DNA from: Hygrocybe punicea
Taxonomy: Eukaryota > Basidiomycota > Agaricomycetes > Agaricales > Hygrophoraceae
Assembly: GCA_963556145.1 (NCBI GenBank)
Contig: OY744465.1
Location: 7,316,001 to 7,380,000, forward strand
Direction: 5' to 3'
DNA length: 64,000 bases
Below, one piece after another: positions 10,215 through 21,060 of the stretch. Each line of letters opens with the position of its first letter. Positions within the stretch are counted from its first letter, which is position 1. The notes beneath the pieces are model-generated. The model was not told where the DNA came from. It saw only the letters and a list, made by a program, of their open reading frames with translations, and made no database searches. Position numbers and translations under genes: made by a program.

Positions 10215-10590
10215 AGCACATTGGTGTATCTCAAGAATGCATTCACCAAAGTATCTGGGAGATCATTTCAATGAAATCTGATGATCAACTAGCCCCCTGG
10301 ACAAGTGATCTCGGGTTGCTAGCTGGCCCAGAGCATGTGCTCTGTCAGGGGGTAGGAGGAGCACATTCATATATCTCAAGAATGCATGCACAAAATGGAC
10401 CCGGAGATGACTCCATTGAGAACCCATGGTGAAATAACCCCTAGGTCAAGTGATTTGAGGTTCCTAGCTGGCCAAGAACCTGTGCTATAACAGGGGGTAA
10501 CTCAATACATTCATAAAACCGTCTTGGAGATGATTCCATTGATATCTAATGGTTCAATAGCCTCTAGGACAAGTATTTTCATGCTGCTCA
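10215..10590. repeat. 146-bp tandem array, right part
   Basis: The repeat units resume after the hAT insertion, starting with the second target duplication. They show the same CTCAAGAATGCAT and TAGCTGGCC landmarks but are more divergent, and they run to just before the stop codon of the giant gene at 10605. Confidence 0.8.
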
Positions 10591-10604
10591 ATGTCTAGAC
10601 ACTA

Positions 10605-13600
10605 CTACTCTTCACCTGTCTCATCATTCTCTGAACATGTATCACCACTCTTCTCAATCTCTGAACTCCCACTGCCACCATCGTCGCTGTCATCAGTGGA
10701 ATCACCGTTGCTTTCACTGACACTGCTCTCCTCAGATTGGACCTCTTGTCTTCTTGCTGGAGGCTTGCGGAAATTTGCCTTCTTCCAGGACTTTTGACGA
10801 TCCCTGTATTCACGTCTGCTTACTTTGTATGGGATTCCGCAATGCTCTTGATCCAATTTCGCAGCTATCACAGCTGTGGATGCCTTTACCCTCGTTCTCA
10901 CCGGTTTCTTCTCTCTGGTGACATTCCCAATCCTGGCCAGCTTGTAGTATCTTGAGTTGGTGACCAGCTTGATGTAACCATTGCGTGTCTTCCATATCGT
11001 TCCACATCTTCTTCCACCTTCCTGGCATCGTTTGCTGACAGGAAGACACTGAAGGTGAGCAAAGATGATGCTAAGCCCCGTGTTAATCTCCAGGAGCCGA
11101 CGCTCGGAAAGTGTCTTGCACAGATGATGATATTCCCCAATATAACCCTTATCCATCAATGGCTGCCAAACAGAGTTGGCATTGAAACCAGCATCGGGAG
11201 CGGGGAAAAAGATGGAGAGCATCGAGCGAAACGAAGAGTGTTTTTGTCTGGTCTTTGCCCCTCGAAGATTGTAGCTTGAAGCCAAGAACGTGCAGTTACG
11301 AAAAGATGCCTGTATGGCTTGTACCGTCCAACATTCCATGGCTTCTTGAAGGGTGGTGGGCTTGGGAGGTAGGCCATACATGGCATCGTCCACCACGGTA
11401 AGCCAGAGATCGACCGTCATTCTGATAAATAGGTCATTTGCCTGAGCGTGCTGGTCATACATGGCACTCCATTCCCAAGCCTTCAACATCGTCTCTGGTG
11501 AGTCTTGAACAGCTTGAACCACCAACTTCCAGGGAGGCGAGTCACCGATGGGATACTGAGCATTTGGTTCAGAATTGATGAAATTGATTGTCCTAGCCTT
11601 TTTGCGTGCCCTCTTGTCCAGCTTCATCACCTTGGCCACCTCATCGTCGTCGTTTTGCTCCAATCCTGGAAGAAAGATGTTGTTGGAAATGTCTATATCA
11701 TGCAGAAAGAACATTCCAAATCTTTCTATGCAGGGACCGAAATTGAGGTCAATGAGAGCAGCATTAAGATAGCTGTAGATGTTTATGGGGGTGGTGATGA
11801 TGTTCCGGATCAGATGCATGATCAGACTAGTGATGATTCCATAGTTGGAGGGACGTGATTTCGACAACTTGAGTTGGAAGTTTTTGAGCTCCAACATTCT
11901 CCTTCCCACAAAGGTGAACCAAAGATCGGATTTAACCCACAACACGGGATCTGACCGCAAGTAATCCAATGCCTGGATCACAAAATACTGCAAGTCAGAT
12001 GTAGAAGAAAACCACCAGAGACACACAGCAAACTAGCCTTTCTTTTTGCGGACATCAAAGCCGTCTTGATGGCCAGTCCACTTCCACGAATTTCTTCTCT
12101 AACCCCGAATGACTTTCTTTTGGCACCCTTGAACATGCCACCATATCTTTTGCAACAGTCGAGGAAAGTGGGGGAGGCAAAGTAAGCCTCACGGTCCTCG
12201 CAAAAGTAGGAGTTAGACCCTGGATGGCGAATGGCCTCAAAGTACAGGCCATAGGAAGAACGAAAAGTAAACTGGACTGCCTTCATCCTCTCCTGTTGCA
12301 TTTCAGCCTGCATGCCACCGTACTGTGCCAGAGTGTTGGTGTTATGGATGGTGCTCTGCTTCATCCCAGCGGCTTGATATGAACCTTGCACAACGGGCAG
12401 CTTCCAAAGACCGACCAAAGGGGTTGCATCTTTGGGATTTGGATGGAAAGAAATCCCAAAGTCGAGGAAGAGCTGTCCATTGGATCGATCCATAGCATAG
12501 TCCCAATCCATTCCGGGGTACTCCCTCATCAAAGCTTGATAGGGGTCATCCTCCACGGTAAGGCCTTTGGAGCTTCGAAAGTCGCAAATAAAGAAGAAGG
12601 AACCGAAGAGATCGAGATTGTCAGGATTTTCCATAATGATTTTCTTCATGCAATACTGCAAATCATCAAGGGCAGAAGCACGAACAGGAGTGGTCTTGGT
12701 GTCGATGAATCTATGATTTACTGAAGCCTTCCATCTCCACTCATCCAGAGTGAAATCTGTGTACTCCAAACAGCCAGGAACTGTGGAGGCAATGATGGAA
12801 GGGAGGACGACCTCTGTAAACCACAAAGATTGCACTTCGAAAGGAATCCGGTTGACTCGAAAGCCCCTGAACTTGTCCCGGTGAATCATCCGTGGAAAGA
12901 AAACATATATGTTCACGCTTCCTGCACCATCTCCAAGATGAGCAAAGTGGGTGTGAGGTATTCCAGACAAAGGAAATGACTTGGATAGCCACTCTGATCG
13001 ACCACCGCTGTCCTTGTCGAGCTCTGAACGAGGAAGAAGGATGTCCACATAAACGTGATTGTTTCTGTGGATAGGAGCTTCCCTCCTTTCGTATGGCAAC
13101 ACGAACATCTTGATGGCTTGAAGAAAATGGAGTTTGTGAGTGACCCAGATCATGCTATCGATGTCGAAACACGAGGTTATTTCATCTTCCTCCAAATGAA
13201 CTTTGTCTTCCTCGAGAGATAGGTGGATATAATGGCCATAAGAAGATCGACCGCAAACAAAGGCATTGAAACTCTCTATGGAGTTTTCTCTACCAGCATG
13301 AGACAACATGTCTTCCATTCCCATAGTCACGATATCGTTAACATCGACATTGATGTCCTCGTGACCACGTCTTGCCAGAGAATAATCACCGGTGATGTGA
13401 TCGGAGGTGCTTTCCCCTGTGAGTGATGACCCGACAGGCAGGAGATGTTCTTGGACGAGGATGGGGTCGACATTATTGAACATGAGGGCGAAACTGGGTT
13501 CCAACCTGTAACCATAGTCTTTGTAATGTTCCCATGATGAACGGATGGTGGGCATGGCAAAAGGATTGGTTGGGAAATTGTCAAGATATTTTGGATACAT

Positions 13601-15318
13601 TGCATTGTCTTCCAAGGTAGGCCCCAGGAAATACTCATCAAAATTGGAATTAGAAGGAAGAGGGATGAAACGTTGGGGTGGCAAGGGAATTGTGTTGTTG
13701 GTGGCTTTCAACCTACGAGGCACCAAGAATGCTCTGTTTCGAGCCCCTTTCATGAATGTATTATTCTTGAGATGAGCAGGGAATTTTTGTTGTCCTGCAG
13801 ATAGTGCCAAGGTAAAAGGAATACTCATCAGAAACACAAGAATGTTACTCACTGCTCTCCTGGTCCTCGCTCTCCGGCTCATTGCCACTCTGGCTATCAT
13901 TGGAACTTGAATGTGGGTTAGACGAGGATTTGATCTTGGCCGCCATAATGGTTCTACTTCGTTTGCAATCTGGGCAATGAGATTGGGCCTTCTTAAATTG
14001 TTTTGACATTCTGCTGATTTTGGTCAGCCATTCTTGACCAGATTCCAGCATATCCACGGAAGCTTGGATGGGTTCAGTAACCCAAGCAATGGGATGGGAC
14101 TCTTTCATGGCTTTCCAGGTGGTGAAGCAAATAAATGTTTGTTCCACTATAACCTCAAACATATGCTGCCTCTGGAGATGAGCGCAAGGAATGGAGGGAC
14201 AGAGAATGTGACCGGAATCATCGAATTCCAACCCTCTGGACAAGAGAGCTAAAATCACCGAGACAGTTATCGGACCACAATCCAATCCATTCTGAAAAGA
14301 GAAGTGTAAAGAAAGATCAACTGAATTTTGAGCACAAGACAGACCTGACGCAATTGTCTGGCTACCACCTTGACTTCATTTATGTCTCCAGCTTGCCAAC
14401 CATGAAGAGCGGCCAAGAAATTCCACAACCGTGGACCATTCCAATCATGCCAGGGAAAGTCGATATGATAATAACCTGAGTGAGAGATTCTCGAACCCAG
14501 AACATAGGCCATCATTGCAGTGTAATCGAAGATGGCGACAAAAAAATGATGAGAATGACCTATAACTGCGATCACAGGACGTGGAGGAAATGGGCGAAGT
14601 CGACCAGTATAAGATTCATAAGAATCCAATTGCATCTGATTTGGCATAATTCTCGAATTCAGAGTCAATTCCAAGTTCACCAGGTAAAAGAGGGCATCAT
14701 CTCGGTTGTGGAGCCAATGGTGAAGGAGATAAAAGTTGATTATGGTTTGATCCAACCACTTTCCAATGCACAAAGTTTGAATCTCCAACAGAGGAACACT
14801 CCACACCATAGGATTACAAAGAATCAGGTCTTGAAATAAAGATAAAGATAAATGAGGCTGAAAGCTAAGCTATGGGATTGTTGAAGCCCACCTTTGTCAT
14901 GCTGATCATTGTTATCAGGCCCATGTTCATTCTGAGATTCACCAGCATTAGATGTGGAGGGATTGATATTCCAGTCTTCAAGTTGCAAAGGCACAATGTC
15001 ACCAGACGGCTGATAACCATCGGAAGTGTCCGAGTGTGTGGATTCATTGGAGGAAGAGGAGGCGAAATTTTGAGAAGGCAACCCAGCTAATACATCAAAC
15101 GCTGATTGCAGTTGCTTAGAAGTCAACTGAGAGGCCTGAGAGGAGGTCAGGATGGATTTCCATGTGGGATTGACAGACAATGAGTCCATAGGATCAGAAG
15201 AAGATGATGAGGAGGAGACTCGAGAAGCGATCAAGTCCAGCTTTCCTTGAAATTCTTTTGCTACGGAGAGCAGGTCATCAGAAAATTTGGAATCCGATGA
15301 AGTCGAAGAGTCAGACAT
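10605..15318 (-). CDS. Giant transposon-type protein with Ulp1-like cysteine protease domain
   Basis: At least five minus-strand exons join into a protein of about 1500 residues. The start is taken as ATG at 15318, because the upstream BAH-PHD gene stops at 15404. Residues 1-142 are Ser-rich. An intron at about 14887-14830 joins them to DLILCNPMVWSVPLLEIQ and KWLDQTIINFYLLHHWL. An Ulp1/C48-like core follows, with GHSHHFFVAIFDY (His near 236) and, after another intron, NGLDCGPITV (Cys near 309). A phase-1 intron near 13854-13797 then leads into a large conserved region of unknown function (about 590 residues, exon to about 12030). After one more short intron, the last exon is basic, then ends in an acidic Ser/Asp/Glu tail. 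C48 peptidases cleave SUMO-like proteins and occur in several transposon families. The large C-terminal part could hold the mobilisation activity, but I cannot identify it. The Asp normally following the His appears as Gly (YVLGS). Confidence 0.7.
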
Positions 15319-15403
15319 GATGACGGAAAGCAAGATACAATATGTAATACAGGCACAACCTGCAACCTACACGAGGCATCACGTAAGGTGAGCAGGGAAA
15401 TGA

Positions 15404-16501
15404 CTAAATCCAACTACGTGTGCAATAAGGACATTCATAATACACAGGATTATCACCCATAACTCTCCTCACATACTTTTTGCTGAGATTTTGCAGAGAA
15501 CAGTTCTTCTCCCCTTTATTGGCCTCGGATAACAACCATCTGGAAAACAATTGCTGTTCGCCATTGCCGACCAACCCATGAATTGAAAGAAGTCCCCGCT
15601 CTATTGGTTTAATTGCAATGGTTAGGAGATCTTCATCAACACCGGCAGGCGGAGATTTTAGGCCTGTTATTTCGAATGTAGGTTCCTCCTGTTGGACCTC
15701 CATACACTCTGTGTGAAACCATGTCTGACAAGTGGAACACCAACGCTGAATGTCACTTTCTGGCGCATACAAACCATGACAGCCTATGACACAGGACGTT
15801 TTGAGCTTCTGAAAATAAGTCAAATCAGCACAGAAATATCAGGAGAAGATGATTTAACCGCACTGTGAATGTCATGGATTTGACGTTGAGAGTCCAACGT
15901 GAATAATAGGAATCAGTTGGGATGTCGGAATGCAGACACAAAGTGTCATCGAAGTGTAGCAAGGAAGAGGGCGCTGTCCGACAAGCTCAACTTGCTGGTT
16001 GATGTTTGAGAGAAGTCAAAGACTTACATTCAATACAAGCAGCATCAATAATGTCCTCGTGATTGGAAGCCACCAACTCATTTGAACCCATTTTCTCCAA
16101 TGGCCTGCTACCCATGAAGCACTATTTGAGAAGGGTACAATGCAATAACCACTCACAGATGAGCACTCTCTGTGGGGAAGACAGACCTAATATGGTCCGC
16201 AGTATAAAACCAACTTATCTTGATCCAAATCTACTCCAAGATTGGACAGTTGAAAGTTTTAGAGAATGAAAACAGACCGATCCTGATTTGTCCAAGTTTC
16301 CTCGAATGTCCACAATGGTTGCATGATAATAATTATCGGGGTTGGCCAAAAAACCATCATTATCCAATTCACCCAAGTCTTCTTCATGAGGGACAACCAT
16401 GACACTAACCGCAAAGAGAGGTTAGATGAGGAAGAAGCAAAAGCAAGACCTTACTGGTCCCCACGAAAGAATTCCACCAAACCATCCTCCGAGTTACCCA
16501 T
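15404..16501 (-). CDS. BAH domain-PHD finger protein
   Basis: Exons starting at ATG 16501 encode MGNSEDGLVEFFRGDH, then a BAH core: NPDNYYHATIVDIRG, a short intron, ISWFYTADHIRSVFP, another intron, and NELVASNHEDIIDAACIE. A further exon has LHFDDTLCLHSD and YYSRWTLNVKS. The final exon, after an intron ending TTTTCAG, carries a PHD finger. It has CVIGCHGLY, WCSTCQTWFHTEC and the closing YYECPYC, spaced by a long insertion between the third and fourth zinc-ligand groups. The stop is at 15404, 86 nt before the ATG of the giant gene. BAH and PHD modules bind nucleosomes and histone tails, so a chromatin-targeting role for the element is inferred. Domain order and exon phrases match the genes in both 3-kb copies. 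Confidence 0.75.
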
Positions 16502-17124
16502 GACTATAGACAAAGAAAGTCCAAGGGTCAATGCCCAGGTAAGTTCAGACAACCAACCTACTTTTCAGAGACTCGTAGGTGGCCAATTTTCCAAACTTGG
16601 AATTATTGGGTTTGAGTTCTTGTCTGATCAAGTTCCGGGATGAAGCCATCTAATAATCATGGAGAGTTGCATCAGATGAGCATCAAATACCAAAACCGCA
16701 TAGAGCTGACATGAGGTGAAGAGAGTGAGAGTGAGCTGGGTTAGTCAGCCAAACGAAATCATGTGAGCAAACAATTGCCAGGTTGGTTAGGATTTTGGGA
16801 GTTAGCTGGTCTTTGGTTAGCTTATGGGGATATGTGTCTTACTTGTATTATGGCCAGTCATGCAGCAATCCAGTTACATTTCAAGTTAGGGTTTTGGGAG
16901 TTAGCTGGCTTTTTAGCTTTTTAGCTTAACCTCTTCCTTTGTGGTAAGATTATAGTCATGCAGCGATGTGGTGAGTAAAAGTGGTCAGAACACTATTAGA
17001 AAAAAACCCGACCAAACCCAGTCTGAGTTTAGTTGCCAGAAAATATAAGCTAGCAACATCCAAGCCTGAGTATATATGAGAGCAAACAATACGATTCTAA
17101 CACATATCCAGGTCTAACCATTAT
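16502..17124. other. Intergenic region between BAH-PHD gene and acidic gene
   Basis: This AT-rich stretch has repeated TTAGCTGGCTTT/TTTAGCTTTTTAGC phrases around 16790-16925, and similar TTAGCTGTTAGC phrases recur around 41180-41240. It presumably contains the BAH-PHD promoter. No coding signal was found. Confidence 0.45.
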
Positions 17125-18085
17125 CTACATGTTGCCCGTGAATGCCAAGGCCATAGAGATTACCCCTTGCATCAATTTCTGATCATCATTACCATGTTCC
17201 TTCAACCAAGGCACTATTTTCTTCAAAAAGGCTTTGCCGACAGATTTCTATCCAAGGAGTTTCAGCAGTGATGCAGATGAAAAGAAGTTTCATTACCTTT
17301 GTTTTGGAATCAGCCCTGATGGACTTGATTTTATCCAAACAGTCGCGTTCATGGCTAGCCCACAATGCATTCCAAGTCTCAAAAAATGACAGTAACTCAT
17401 CCATTGTCTTCTAGAAACAATCCAACCTGATAAAAATAATTCACAAGAGGAATTGAACAAATGAGGGCTTACACCACGAGATCCATTATCTTTAGTCAAG
17501 TTTGCCAATCTTTCCAATGAATGGGCCAAACCATCCAGGAAAACAATTGAAGCTTCTTGTTGTTGATGGGTGGATGTTTTGCTCGTGTCAATTCCAGCAG
17601 ATTTAGCGCGATCTCCCTTCCTGGGACTGACTACGATGGCAGTTTTCAAGGTGTAAGTCTTCTTCTTCCCACCAGATTTAGGGGTTCCGATTGGGGCAGA
17701 TTTGTGCTGTTTCTTCCACTTGGCAAACAAGGTATCTTCCTCGTCAGAGGAAGACACCACATGAGCTTCTTTTCTTTGAAAACTGGCCATTAAAGTTTCT
17801 TCTTCCGAGGAAGATGCACTAACCCTCCCCACTGCAACGGCTGGTGAGGAATCCCTGAAATTACAGACCAAACCAATGATGAAATGTTTATGCTCCAAGT
17901 GAAAAATATAACACACTCTGATAAATCTTGAGGCACATACGGAGGAGTCCTGAGGCATGTTTTGGAATTAGTTTAAGAGCGATCAAAGATCCACATACCT
18001 GTCTTCATACACCATCCTCTGGCTGGTTACCTCGACCTCCAACCTTTCTGCAACATCTGGATTCAGCCCAGCAAGACATATTCAG
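17125..18085 (-). CDS. Small Ser/Glu-rich protein with helical C-terminus
   Basis: A chain of minus-strand exons can be read. An N-terminal exon near 18070-18000 reads NPDVAERLEVEVTSQ. The main exon at about 17854-17472 has SSSEEETLMASF, SSSDEEDTLFAKWKKQHKS and a basic Lys-rich segment. The next exon (17410-17298) reads KTMDELLSFFETWNALW. The last exon (17247-17125) ends in FLKKIVPWLKEHGND and a stop at 17125-17127. Introns begin with GTAAGC and GTAATG and are 50-62 nt. The protein would be about 220 residues with an acidic/basic disordered N-terminal half and a helical C-terminal half. The family is not recognised. Location and orientation suggest an accessory gene of the same element. The start codon was not resolved. 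Confidence 0.55.
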
Positions 18086-18590
18086 ATTAGTTATCCCATA
18101 TGTGAAATGTATTTATAACACCTGAAATTGGCCCTTTGACCAAATAATCCTTGCTGATAAAATCATAAAAAGCAAACAACACAAGTAAGCACACCAGAGT
18201 CCAAATTCTGCATTATATATACTGTTTTCTAAATAAGTTGGGCTAGGCTAGTGGTGGACTAGCAACCGATGTAGATTTCGACCCTCAAACAGTTTGTATT
18301 CACATGCCTGCGATGGATTGAGATTGTGCAGAATATGGTATGTGCGTTGAGGATGCTTGTATTAGGCACGACGTTGGTGATATCCTTGTGAGACCATTGA
18401 AATGTGAGCGCCGCCGACCGAGCGTGCTCGGTGCGCGTGATCACGTGAGACGCGATAGTAGGGAATGCGAAGACCCATCATGTACGGAATCGAAGCGAAT
18501 GCTGCCAATGTATTACTGAGACGGCTATACGACGGGTACACTAAGTAAGCGTGGATGGAGCAAACCACGCATCGAGCACATTCGCTCGGC
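18086..18590. other. Spacer containing TATATATACTG junction
   Basis: No gene is seen. At about 18221 the phrase TATATATACTGTTTTCTAAA, followed by AGTTGGGCTAGGCTAG, resembles TATATATAGTGTTTTGTAAA plus AGTTAGGCTAAGACTAG at 23523. In both places a palindromic tandem array follows. The shared order suggests a common terminal module of related elements. Confidence 0.45.
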
Positions 18591-18594
18591 GAAA

Positions 18595-19600
18595 CGAGTA
18601 CACATTATCCGCGCATCGATGAGAGTTGGTCCGCGCATTGAGCATACTCCATCCGCGCACCGATCACACACGGTCCGCGAATCGAGCACACTCCATCCGC
18701 GCATCGACGAGAGTTGGTCCGCGCATCGAGCATACTCCCTCCGCGCAGCGATCACACACGGTCCGCGAATCGAGCACACTCCATCTGTGCATCGACGAGA
18801 GTTGGTCCACGCATCGAGCATACTCCCTCCGCGCAGCGATCACACACGGTCCGCGAATCGAGCACACTCCATCCGCGAATCGATGAGAGTTGGTCCGCGC
18901 ATCGAGCATACTCCATCCGCGCACCGATCACACACGGTCCGCGAATCGAGCACACTCCATCCGCGCATCGATGAGAGTTGGTCTGCGCATCGAGCATACT
19001 CCATCCGCGCAACGATCACACACGGTCCGCGAATCGAGCACACTCCATCCGCGAATCGATGAGAGTTGGTCCACGCATCGAGCATACTCCATCCGCGCAG
19101 CGATCACACACGGTCCGCGAATCGAGCACACTCCATCCGTGCATCGACGAGAGTTGGTCCGCGCATCGAGCATACTCCCTCCGCGCAGCGATCACACACG
19201 GTCCGCGAATCGAGCACACTCCATCCGTGCATCGACGAGAGTTGGTCCACGCATCGAGCATACTCCCTCCGCGCAGCGATCACACACGGTCCGCGAATCG
19301 AGCACACTCCATCCGTGCATCGACGAGAGTTGGTCCACGCATCGAGCATACTCCCTCCGCGCAGCGATCACACACGGTCCGCGAATCGAGCACACTCCAT
19401 CCGCGAATCGATGAGAGTTGGTCCGCGCATCGAGCATACTCCATCCGCGCACCGATCACACACGGTCCGCGAATCGAGCACACTCCATCCGCGCATCGAT
19501 GAGAGTTGGTCTGCGCATCGAGCATACTCCATCCGCGCAACGATCACACACCGTCCGTGAATCGAACATACTCCATCCGCGCCACAAGCAAGCAATGTCC
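18595..19600. repeat. 88-bp tandem array built from 44-bp palindromic half-units
   Basis: About eleven to twelve units have a period of 88 nt. Each contains GGTCCGCGAATCGAGCACAC and GGTCCGCGCATCGAGCATAC half-units of 44 nt. The CGAGCATACTC / CGAGCACACTC cores are imperfect palindromes flanked by CCGCG on both sides. Single-base variants (for example GTGCATCGACG against GCGCATCGATG) are shared between units in blocks, typical of unequal exchange. The open frames on both strands, all reading the same 29-residue motif, are repeat artefacts. Confidence 0.9.
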
Positions 19601-19806
19601 GCGCACCGAGAACACTCGATCTGCGCATCGTACGCACCCCGTCCACAGGAGCCGTCCACACTGACAGGTTTGGGAAGAAAACAGCTGAGACACGAGGCAT
19701 ACACGTGTCCGGCACACTGCTCCGAATAGATCTCCGACGTGTGAACTGGTCAATCAGAACTACAGCCACAAACCTTACTTATCAGTCAACGCCGAACGCG
19801 AACACC

Positions 19807-20530
19807 ATGGCCAGCAGAGCAAACACCCCCCTTCCCGGATCACCAATGGAGGACGACACGAACGGCGGGCAACCAACAGCACCGGTGAGTGAACGGCAGG
19901 TTATAGAAGTGACAGCCCGATGACCCTGACGAATGCAGGTGGGAGAAGTGATTTATACGACGGCGCAACGGGCGACGTACACGCAAGCTATCCTGGAGGC
20001 GACAATGGGCTTCGCGAAGGTCGACGTGTTGCAAGTTCACGAGAAATTCCACTTCGGGACGTGGAACACGCGGCAGCTCGATGAAAAAAAAGTGAAGGAC
20101 CTCGTCCAGTCGATGGAGCTGGAAGGCGTCCAGTGGTTTCGTGGCGACGCGTTGTTGCCGTTCGTGGTGCGTGTGGAGTATATCGATGTTGCATCGTTAA
20201 CGAAAGACACGACGTTGGGAGCGAAAATGCCGTCGCTCACGTTCACGCCAGCCGGGCTTGAACACTTGCGTCAGTGGGAGATGGTGTCTGGCCAACATCG
20301 AGTGCGGGCGGTCGTGGAGTTCCGCGCGCTGAAAGAGAAACGAGCGCATACGCTCCATAAGGCGCTTAAGCAGGTTAACGAGAAGACACGGGAAGGGTTC
20401 GACAAAGCCCGGGAGCTGCGTATGGACGTCGCGATCGTCGAGGGCGAGATGCGGTCGGCGGAGTTTTGGGGCGTTCAAGTCATCGACGAGGGTGAGTTTC
20501 GACTTAACCATGAGGACAATATATTTATTA
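19807..20530 (+). pseudogene. ParB/sulfiredoxin-like fungal protein, interrupted
   Basis: Exon 1 (19807-19884) encodes 26 disordered residues. A 54-nt intron ends TGCAG, and exon 2 (19939-20491) adds about 184 residues. The body has FHFGTWNTRQLDEKKVKDL, then a GVQWFRGDALLPFVV strand, then SGQHRVRAVVEF. This resembles the ParB/Srx fold, in which an N-x-R start and a G-x-x-R-x-x-A (GERR/GQHR) box bind nucleotide. Bacterial ParB proteins are CTP-dependent DNA clamps. Fungal relatives have no settled role. Exon 2 ends in a GTGAGT donor at 20492, and 35 nt later the second 3-kb segment begins, so the remaining exons are displaced and not found in the window. The gene sits directly beside a palindromic array. 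Confidence 0.6.
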
Positions 20531-21060
20531 TACCGGTCTTCTATGTATATATATACAATTCTGGGACATGAAATTGTTGCAGATTTAAGTTGGCAATCCA
20601 TTGGGCACACTACTGAGGTGCTCTGTACCAATTTTCTAAGAAATCGGCGGACCGGTTATGGAGAAATAGTCCATGCAAGTTGGGGGGGAATCTGTGTTAA
20701 TGTGGGAAATTAATCCGAGTTTGGCTTCTAATTATCATGTGATGATGGCATCAATTATGATTCATAATCAAGTTGTTTGGTCATGTTTACTTGTCTGATA
20801 TGGGTTATGATACTCCTTCTGGCCTCAATTCTCATAACTGTATTGTGGTCATTCTGCACTTTATGTGCCTCTATAGACTCTTTTATTGATACATGTATTC
20901 AACTCTGGTCACCATCTAAAGTGTACTTGTGGCCATGAAGTCTTCAACAGTGCCTAATTCCACTCCACTGGTCATGATTGTCTGTATGAGATATTTGTAA
21001 ATCTAAATTTCATCACAATGGTGTTGATCATGAATGAATTACAAGTGTACTGGCAATAGT

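Larger units (their letters stand above)
8062..19700 (-). mobile_element. Candidate large mobile element with Ulp1 and BAH-PHD genes
   Basis: The proposed element runs from a terminal sequence beginning TATATATGCCTGG at 8062, through a 146-bp array, a giant gene, a BAH-PHD gene and a small acidic gene. It ends with a palindromic 88-bp array near 19600. A second, truncated copy of the left end (terminus, 146-bp array and 3' end of the giant gene) is at 25806-27921. Repeated occurrence of the same ordered parts is what indicates a mobile unit. All three genes point leftward. The right boundary is uncertain: TATATATACTG at about 18221 resembles the sequence just outside the second 3-kb copy (TATATATAGTG at 23523) and may be an internal junction. 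No classical DDE or tyrosine recombinase motif was recognised. Confidence 0.5.

Noticed and set aside
10605..15318. KDZ or Polinton-type element assignment based on the Ulp1 domain
   Set aside because: No KDZ transposase signature, SWIM zinc finger, protein-primed polymerase, integrase or capsid gene was recognised. A C48 domain alone is shared by many elements.
18600..19770. Overlapping frames of 80-174 codons repeating one 29-residue motif
   Set aside because: The 88-bp period gives a 29.3-codon cycle in all frames on both strands. This is a satellite artefact.
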